Under the pieces are notes generated by a model. It did no database searches and was not told the DNA's origin. It saw only the letters and a program-made list of their open reading frames with translations. Below are positions 37,190 to 44,642 of a DNA stretch of 44,642 nucleotides, piece by piece. How positions within the stretch are numbered: position 1 is the stretch's first letter; the number at the start of each line of letters is the position of its first letter. The DNA comes from Helochares maculicollis (Eukaryota > Arthropoda > Insecta > Coleoptera > Hydrophilidae): contig JAWQRO010000283.1 of the NCBI GenBank assembly GCA_033557835.1, positions 1 to 44,642 on the forward strand, written 5' to 3'. The position numbers and the translations under genes were made by a program.

Positions 37190-37459
37190 CTGTTCTTCTT
37201 GAGAATTCTGACACAGAACTTATTGTTTTTGCTGATTGTGTGTGTGATTTTTTGCAACCGTCTTTTATCTGCTAACACGTTACTTAAGGAAGTTGCAGGC
37301 GCCGATGTTTTGAGTCGATGGCGTCAAAATTCAACAACCGATCGCTTAGTTTCATTTGCAGAATTCGAGTTCACGCGCTTGTTCAAAGATTGCAAGTCGT
37401 GCGACCAGTTGTTGCATTTTCTATCGGACGAACAGTCAGGCCTGCACTTGCAATTTTGA
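37190..37459 (+). other. open frame without ATG, function unknown
   Basis: A frame open from after a TGA at 37148 to TGA at 37457-37459 contains a hydrophobic stretch (LLFLLIVCVIFCNRLL) followed by a charged part (VLSRWRQNSTTDRLVSFAEF, then EFTRLFKDCKSCDQLLHFL). It sits in a patch that is less AT-rich than its flanks. There is no ATG in frame, so on its own it is not a conventional gene. A possible acceptor (gttgcag at about 37299) would join the preceding cpx exon in frame, but its pyrimidine tract is poor. It could be a decayed insert, part of another transcript, or chance. Confidence 0.25.
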
Positions 37460-37827
37460 TCGTAAGCCTACTCTAAGCTAGATTTTAAGTTTTCTGCATC
37501 AAGTGATTTAATTAATAAGAGAATAGTATGCTGATGGAATGAGGATCTCAGGTAATCACAGGACATTTATTAAGCACTTACGATTTTGTAAAAGAAATTC
37601 AGCGGTTAAGCACAGTGATCAGTTTCAAATTTCTCACTACTCTTACATGTTTATAATTTATTTTCAGTTAATTTTGAGTATTGGTTGTAAATATACAAAG
37701 CACATCTCTATATACGTCACCCTGTACATGGCGACTATTTCGCTCTTTAACTTGACTTAACTTGACCAGAAATTACACTCCAATTTTTTTGCTGGCCTGT
37801 CTTGATGTATAAAATTTTATTTTCCAG

Positions 37828-37901
37828 AGTTGAAGAACACGATAGAAACACAAGTAAATGAACTGAAGTCTCAATTAGAGAGTAAATGTGTGATGCAATG
37901 A
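37828..37901 (+). CDS. cpx: complexin, last coding exon with CAAX box
   Basis: After the acceptor attttccag, AG completes Lys and the exon reads LKNTIETQVNELKSQ, LESK and CVMQ, then TGA at 37899-37901. The first part is an amphipathic helix of the type that binds curved vesicle membrane. CVMQ is a CAAX box whose final Gln favours farnesylation, as in Drosophila isoform 7A. With about 19 missing residues the protein would be close to 140 residues, the usual insect length. It lies 11 kb after the previous constitutive exon. The conserved ATA and AAT codons match edited positions of the fly protein and are listed separately. Confidence 0.95.
37844..37858 (+). other. cpx: candidate A-to-I editing positions in complexin last exon
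   Basis: The ATA codon at 37842-37844 (Ile) and the AAT codon at 37857-37859 (Asn) are five residues apart. That is the spacing of the Drosophila complexin sites reported as I125M and N130S/G/D. Editing of A37844 would give Met. Editing of A37858 gives Ser, of A37857 gives Asp, and of both gives Gly. The genome retains editable codons at both places. Whether editing occurs, and where the pairing strand lies, cannot be seen from DNA alone. Confidence 0.5.
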
Positions 37902-40900
37902 ATTTGGAGATCTTCACAAGGCGGTAGCTGCGCTGTTCCTTCATAGAACACCTCAATGAGACTACTTACTGCTTTCGTTCCCTATAATAATAATAATAAT
38001 AATAGATACAATAACAATATTAACAAACCTATCCAATTTCGGTAACATATTGATACGCATTTATAATCAACGCATAGCAATAATCGTGTACCAAAATTTT
38101 TGAAGAAATGAAGTTTTTCGCTACAGTTTCAATTATACAAAATTAGATTTGCTCAATTCATAAGTCCTCCCTCGTTCTCGATCCTCTCGCTTTACCCCCG
38201 CTTGCCATTGCTTTTTTCAATTGCGTCTAATTGTCGGTTTTTATCCGCATTCATTCATTTTTTGGCATACCTCAATCAATTTTCCACCATCGTCCTGTTT
38301 TTGCACCTCAACAACTTTAACCGTAAACAGAACCTAATCGATAGGTTAAAGCTATGGACGAATGTGAAATTTGGTAGGTTTGTTAGTACGTACACCCTAG
38401 ATAAGGATTATTTGGCAGGTTTGAGTCAATTCTATTCCAAAGTGGCAAAGTTTTGGCGTTAGAAGAATGCATTTGAAACGAAATTAAATGGAAGCAAACA
38501 ATTAGTTTAGAACCGGAGCAAATAATAGTGTTGTAAAAAATGGGACAATATAACGTAGAAAATTCGACACGCACCCAATAGATCAACGCTATGTTAGAAG
38601 ATGTTTGGGACAATATTACTGACGATATGACGATACTAGCTAGCAAATACCAAAATTGGAACAAAGTGAAAAACTTCACTTGAGTTGACGGAATCTGACG
38701 AAAATCGGTTTGTAGAAATTGCCAAAATTTAGTAGGTCATAATATCCCAGAAATGATTTTAAAGCAATCCAGCCCTTGTTTATTAAACAAATTTATAAGA
38801 GGCGAGCCTTGCCTGCTTTCTGTCGTGAAAGAAGTGATCCATGCAGATCGCGCAGTTAACTGCCAAAAACACAAAAATATTATATACATAAAAGAGACTG
38901 CGATAAACAATTAACAAAAAAAATAACAAAAAATATTGCGGCAGAAACGCGTACTCCCTTGATTCATTCTAACCAATAGCGCGGGTACCCTCTAGTCACA
39001 ATATTTTTCGTGGTAGATGTAAAACAATTGTTAACAGTTATTTAGGTAGAATCATAGTTTTAACCTATTTTTTTGTAACGACATTGACAAAAAAATATCA
39101 AAAAGTGTGCGTTTTTTGAGTTCATTGGAGATGAATCGCTGTAGATTTATAATGATTAAGTCGAGACGAATGTTTGAGGCTTTTTTACACACATACATCC
39201 ACTGCCCTGTGGCCAGTAGTTGAGGAACGTCACTTCTTCGACTTGTTTTTCATTTCACGACTTAAGCCTTTAGGAAAAGTATCCTATTTTGTATCAGTTC
39301 CTGTTTGTTAAACTTGCCCTCTTTCCATCACGTTTTTCAATTTAACTTTCTTCCTACTAAATCCTGGCACTTCACGGCATTTCTTTGTTAGTTTATCTCA
39401 TTTCGAGTTAATAATTTTGGCACTTTTCTGACTATCCTGCACTCACCTGTTTATATTTTCTCATTATTTTTGTTACCTTCTTTATAATCGGCACGCCCAC
39501 TTAAGTCAGCACAAATTTGCGACTAATCACTTTCTCTCTTGGACCCTAAATTAATTTGCACACTTCTGCTTCTCCTTCTAAAAAACGTCTCAGCTCACAC
39601 ATTTGTACCTATTTCTACTACTGTCGCTTCATGGGCGACTCTTTTCCAATTGTATATTGACTATTCCTTTAACTGTCTCCTGAGCACATTTTCTTGTCCT
39701 GTTACCGAACCCTCTTTTTCAACAAATCACTAAAAGACATTAAATTAAGTCATCATATTGAAAATTTTGCGTGCAGAATGCAACGACTCGAAAACAACTC
39801 TAAGAAGTGCCTTCTTTGTCACTGTATGATTTACTTTCACCACTATTATGTCACCCATACACACAATCTTTCTAATTGGTCGTCATCCAAATTCCTTGAA
39901 TCGCCTTCAATGTCAAGCTTGATGAAGTCAATTTTAATATTTACTAAATCCGTTGTCATGAATCCATCAGTATTACACATTAAAAGACTATTGTTTGATG
40001 AAAGCTCTCTTTGAATTTAAGAAATGAGACTCGATTTGCAACATTAATAACAATGGGGGTTATTTTCGCTCGAAGCGAAATTACTGCGCTATGTATTGTA
40101 GAAACCGCTCTAGACTACGATTTTAGATTTCCAAGCCACATTTCACTAACATCTATAACGGAAAGATTGTTTTTGAATAGATTTTACTTTTCTGTGGCGA
40201 GGTTTAGTTTATTAATTACTGTCAATTAAGTTAGATTCCTGTTATCAATTAATTAGGTTAGGCTTAGGTTTGTATATATTTGGCAAATAATGTTGGTAAG
40301 ACTTTTTTTACATAATTGCCTGGGAAGGAAATATTTTCGCAACGTTGGGCCGTGCCATTAGCAGGGTTGTATTTTATTTTTAAACCGATTTAGAGGAAAA
40401 TCGTTAACAAGTTCGCGTGATTCAAAGCTGTTTCGTCCTCCTAGACTAGGAAACTTTAATAAGTTATTCGAAAACCGACCGATTGCAATAGTTGGCTTGG
40501 CCTGGCGTTTCTCCATGAAAATTTAATATTAGATATTACCGCTTTGAATAAATCTGAAAATTGATCTTGCAAATATGATTATATCTACATACTATAAATG
40601 CGGTTTAATACAACAGCAGTTGTATGAACAAATGCACATCATGTTGAAATTGATTCATCAATTTATGTAAGTATAGACAACTCTGCTTAAGAACCTTTCA
40701 ATAATTTTGTACGGCTAAGAAATGTCTATGAAACATTAAAGTTAATTAAATCTTTACCTTTTGTATATTTATGTTTGGCCGACTTGGTAAAGAATTCATA
40801 CGATAAACAGAAGATAAGATGGGATACAAAGAAAGAATCTGGAGAGTTTGTTAATCGGTTTCATAAATGACTAAATTGTTTATTTTGTAAATTTAAAGAG

Positions 40901-43721
40901 AGCTGCAGCGAATAATTGAAGATATCATACCAGCAAAACACTCGACTCAAAAATATTAAAATTGGCTGCTAAGCAAAGTGCACTGTATTTTGATTTCGTT
41001 TCGTTTTCTTTGCGCTTTTCAGTGTTTAAATGTTCAGATCAACATTAACAGGAAGCCATCTTCGGATATCTCCAACGAAATAAAAAATTAAAAATGAACA
41101 ACAAATTTATAATACTAAAAAAACGATCTGCGTTTTGAAGTGTGAATATCAATGTTAGCTTTACCCAAAAAAATTGTAGAAACAAAATTGAATGTCTTTA
41201 ATGGAACTCTTTGTTTCTGAATGCAATACTGTACTCAAAGTGAACAACTGGCGGCAATGAACAAAAGGGTAGCATTGCTGCTCAACGAGACCACAAAACA
41301 ACAGCATACAAATCTAACTTCCAACTAATAAATAAACCAACAAATGTGGTGATCACAATTATTTTCCTTCTCCTTGTACGTACAAAAGCGCTTTTTATCT
41401 TAATGTCGCATGTCATGTAAATTTGTTCGTTGTTCATTGTATCTCTTTGTCTCTTAACTGTGTGGATATCTCTTGTATATCTCCAATTACTACTTAATGA
41501 TAATAAAAAAAAACTAATAATTTTCAATTCCCACGACCAAAAGAACGAAACACCATCCTATATTTAACCAAAAACAAAACATTAACGAAAAATGCCGCAC
41601 CTTATTTTTATATCGGAGCATTTTGGATAGCTACAATAAATTCAGTATGATCCTTTACATAACATTTAGAACCGAACTATTGTTTTATCTTTGACCAAAT
41701 GTAACGTTCAGAGTGCCTTGTATTAGAAAGAACTTTTTTGGAAACATGTATAAACTATTAATTTCACAAACTTTTGCGTTCTCGTTTACCAAACCAATCT
41801 TTTAGTCCATCATCAAATTTGTAACATATCATTTCTTGACGCTTCCTTTCCGCGACATACTGAAGTATTGTAGCAATTTTGTCGGATTGTTTAAAAACCT
41901 TCCCATTTCGCAACCACTCCCTCTTCCCTTTCGATTCCCCTTAATTTAATTCTTTCACTCTTTCTCTCCTCTCAGAATGTCTATGTGTCAATTATACTAT
42001 AATATCATTATCTTTATCTGTAGAATATGTTAGTGAGTATTATAATCTATGTCTATCTTATATTAGTAGTGTTTGCATCTGTCTGTGGACTATAGCTGAG
42101 AAACTTACAACTTAGTAAAGAAAAGTCGATGTATTTATATTTATAAGTGTCGTTGATCAAATAACGCTGTATTCCTCATCCCCTTGAAACAAGTGTTACT
42201 CGATGTTAAATTTTGGCCAGACGCATTTAACGCTGGTGTCCAAAAAATACCGACGCAGTTTAAAAACGGAATTTGGGTGAAATCAATACACGATATACAA
42301 ACATTTAAGTCAACAACAGCAAATAATAAAAAAACAATCCCACTTGCAATATGACTCCATCAAATACATTATTGCATACATTTAAGTGCGTAACTCCTTT
42401 ATTTCACTTGTTTGAAATTGTTAATTTAATGTTACGGTTATTAAAGGGGCAGTCAGCCTAACTAAGGCTTAGCCCCGCAAGAATGCAAAAAACAATGCAG
42501 CCATATTTAAAAGTAGACTTAATATTAATAGCACTATATAATATATTTATTGTTGTTTACCCCGGTTGTCAGGATATACTTCTGTAATGGATTCCACGGC
42601 GGTGATTCCCCGACGAGATTTGCAAGTTTCGGGTAAAAACCGCCCGGGATCATTGTTCCTATTTTATCTGTTGTTATAGCTATTTCAAAAACTAAATGTG
42701 AACAAGTATAAGCAATGTAAAATTACTTAGTATAGTGTGTGATATTAGGAACATTATTTATGATTAACGACAAGTAAATTACCAAAAAAAATCATTAAAA
42801 AATCCAAGCCAACACAAAACTTAAGTTACATGTGCATTTGAACTTCGATTAAGGATCGCTTACGCCGAAGTATTTAAACATATATATAGACGTTTTATGA
42901 TATAAAATGGATTTTTTGTTTTTAAAAATGAACTAAATTCTAGAAGACAACGACACATATATACCCTAATACTACAATAACCACTTATATTACTTAACCA
43001 TTATTAAATTACGTATATTAACAAAATGTGTAACGAAACTGCTCCTTTCAAGCGCCTCACTGATATCATAGAAAGCGTATTGAAATGAGCTGTTTCAATT
43101 GTATGGTGACTTCCCGGCAGGATTTCACCTTACCCATACGAATACGCCAATCCCTACCCAGTTTTGCCCATCTCAACTTCTATCTTCTTGTCCCTATAAA
43201 TTTACAACTCTCCGTTTGCTTTTCCCCTCCCGCCTCTATCAAGCCACGCAACATTCCATAACAGATTTTCTTCTTACCTAGTCATTTCTTCTCTCGATTC
43301 CAATTTTTATAATTCACTATTAAATTCATTCACTCCTGTAAATTTTCAGTTTTCTCTCCCGATCTCTAATTATCCCTTACGCACCAGAAGCAACACTGAG
43401 ACTAAGACCGACACGTAACAACAAGCCACACAAAACTCCTAAAGGGAACTAAAATCGTAACTACTGCCATCTGGCCAGCCAAAATTCAAACAATTAAGAA
43501 TCGAAAGAATAACCACGGACTAGACTCCGCGCTACCGGAATTGCCAGGAAGTCACCAAAGCTTCTGCTTGTAAGTGAAAAGTACTTTAAAGCTAGTGATA
43601 TAAATTTATTGCGTATAAAAAACTGAAAATAACCATCGTTATTAATAAATTAAAAAATGATCAATGTTGTATTGTTAAATCATATTGATATTCGCAGCAT
43701 TATATAATGTATTGTAGATAT
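37902..43721 (+). other. cpx 3' UTR and/or 3' flank
   Basis: No gene is recognised downstream of the cpx stop. Insect neuronal genes often have 3' UTRs of several kilobases, and AATAAA occurs at 41079-41084 and 41331-41336 among others, so the transcript end cannot be set from sequence. Open stretches at 38202-38462, 39539-40014 and 41282-41527 lack an ATG start or any protein resemblance. At 40800-40920 a broken frame (WDTKKESGEFVNRFHK) faintly resembles retrotransposon gag, too weakly to call. A short GC-rich stretch at 42560-42660 is unexplained. Confidence 0.55.
37984..38004 (+). repeat. AAT microsatellite
   Basis: About seven AAT units lie 83 bases after the cpx stop codon, so probably within the 3' UTR. 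Confidence 0.9.
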
Positions 43722-44155
43722 TGTTGTTGATTCGAAAATTGTTTAGTTTTCTATTTGTTTCCGGCCTGCGCGCCCCCAAGCGAGGCTCCGTCGCTTGCGG
43801 AACTGCTAACGTTGGCCAGTTTACATTTCGAACCAATCACATCGCTAACTGCTGCATTGTACGTTTTTCCGACTGGCCTCCGAGGTTCTCGTCGGCGCCG
43901 GAAGCTTCCTTTCGCTCGGGCGGTGCGCCAGCCCGAGATGGAGTAGTGAAAGTTTTGTATTTATACACTTATTACCAGTAATTGTTTCATATGCAAATGA
44001 TGAGACAAAAATGGAGTTTGTAGTTGCCAGAGTACCTCTAGATAGTTAAGGCTGTTCACGTTGTTAAATATTAAATAAGATAATAAAAATACATAAAAAT
44101 GTGGTACCGAGTCTCAGTAATACGACGACTTGATTGTTGTTAGTTGTATTCAACA
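43722..44155 (+). mobile_element. probable solo LTR (BEL/Pao-like)
   Basis: The stretch starts TGTTGTTGATTCG and ends TTGTATTCAACA, so TGTTG..CAACA form the short inverted ends typical of LTRs, especially BEL/Pao. Inside, in the right order for U3-R-U5, are a CpG-rich block (43765-43940) with the perfect hairpin CTCGGGC/GCCCGAG (43915-43937), a TATA-like tatttatac near 43957, and AATAAA at 44082-44087. A tail follows (accgagtctcagtaatacga) of a kind common before LTR ends. No matching target duplication is seen and no primer-binding site or coding region follows, so a solo, aged LTR is most likely. A CpG-island promoter is the alternative. Confidence 0.45.
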
Positions 44156-44622
44156 CCTCTGCAACGTTATAATATACATAAAGTCACTGTCATAAAGAAA
44201 GGGACATAAATAAACGATTACAGTTATGGATTTGTTTTATTTGATTGTCTTTTCAGGTAACCCTCACCACTATCATCATCTTCTTATTTGTAGATAACAA
44301 ATCCTATCAGTCTAGTTTAGAACAAATGCAAAACAAGATCTTGCTTATTGAATACATAATGTTATGATAACTATCATACCTTACCTCAAGTGGCAATTCT
44401 TAATAAAAATGCGATGCTAAAATATTTACTGCGGTACTGCGGTAAGACATTTAGATTAACTGATTGACTGACTTCTCAACACCGAGCCCAAACCGGTGAA
44501 CCGAAGACAGAAAAATTACTTAGACACTTTGCCTAGTGTAGGCAACAAATAAGGACAAAATATCTGAAATTTTGATTCTAAGGAAACGCAAAGGGAGTTG
44601 CATGTGTTTTTAATGAGCGTTT
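44156..44622. other. right-edge flank, nothing recognised
   Basis: AT-rich sequence with an AATAAA at 44209-44214 and no coding resemblance on either strand. Confidence 0.5.
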
Positions 44623-44642
44623 TATATATATATATATATATA
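44623..44642 (+). repeat. TA dinucleotide microsatellite
   Basis: Ten TA units reach the right edge of the window; the true length is unknown. Confidence 0.95.

Larger units (their letters stand above)
27853..37827 (+). other. cpx intron (or alternative 3' UTR then intron)
   Basis: About 10 kb to the last coding exon. It contains three transposase/LINE relics (32740-35430), the repeat pairs at 28.4-30.4 kb and the open frame at 37190-37459, all listed separately. The remainder, including 30450-32700 and 35450-36980, is AT-rich with no ATG-initiated frame that resembles a protein. If the exon at 27755 is terminal, the first ~260 bases would be its 3' UTR. Confidence 0.75.

Noticed and set aside
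37662..37680. Intronic TTCAGTTaATTT complementary to the edited last-exon region, as an editing guide strand
   Set aside because: Only about 11 pairs with flanking mismatches; this is near chance level in AT-rich sequence.
40800..40920. Faint retrotransposon gag-like reading (WDTKKESGEFVNRFHK)
   Set aside because: Too short, interrupted by stops, and without a zinc knuckle or LTR nearby.
42560..42660. Minus-strand reading SRRGITAVESITEVYPDNRG in a GC-rich stretch
   Set aside because: Some resemblance to retroelement polyprotein C-termini was considered, but the match is impressionistic and only about 30 codons long.
1..44642. CRISPR array, operon structure or bacterial promoter
   Set aside because: The window is spliced eukaryotic DNA; no regularly spaced identical repeats or prokaryotic gene organisation are present.

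Overview
The window is AT-rich eukaryotic DNA, most likely from an insect; I cannot fix the order. Its one clear host gene is the synaptic protein complexin (cpx) on the + strand. Three constitutive coding exons are visible (9306-9466, 26731-26860, 37828-37901), plus one alternative exon (27755-27852). They have clean GT..AG borders and compatible phases, and together read as an insect complexin ending in the farnesylation box CVMQ. The exon for the first ~19 residues was not found and should lie upstream of base 1. Positions 1-9305 are therefore best read as intron, 9467-26730 is a 17.3 kb intron, and 26861-37827 is an 11 kb intron interrupted by the alternative exon. From 37902 onward is 3' UTR and/or 3' flank with no recognisable gene.

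The introns hold many dead transposons, recognised by reading protein fragments in several frames. Listed by position they are: a jockey-like LINE reverse transcriptase relic (1-870, -); a nearly complete mariner with both inverted ends but a frameshifted, catalytically mutated transposase (985-2283, -); a mariner tail (14520-14755, +); a piggyBac relic (17601-18330, -); an irritans-like mariner relic (32740-33480, -); a LINE ORF1 zinc-knuckle relic (33700-34270, -); and a short mariner piece (35290-35430, -). Six of these seven lie antisense to cpx. A probable solo LTR lies near the right edge (43722-44155).

Unassigned structure includes a degenerate long-period tandem repeat (about 22700-24260), paired direct and inverted repeats around 28.4-30.4 kb, a 102-base foldback at 4247-4348, a GC-rich open block after a GACTC/GAGTC palindrome cluster (25935-26322), and an ATG-less open frame at 37190-37459 just before the last cpx exon.

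The most biologically interesting part is the complexin C-terminus. The last exon keeps both codons (ATA and AAT) that are A-to-I edited in Drosophila complexin. The alternative exon can be read in two ways: as a 90-base in-frame cassette (30 residues) leaving the CAAX end intact, or as a terminal exon ending in its own stop with a nearby AATAAA. That would switch complexin between a prenylated and a non-prenylated form.
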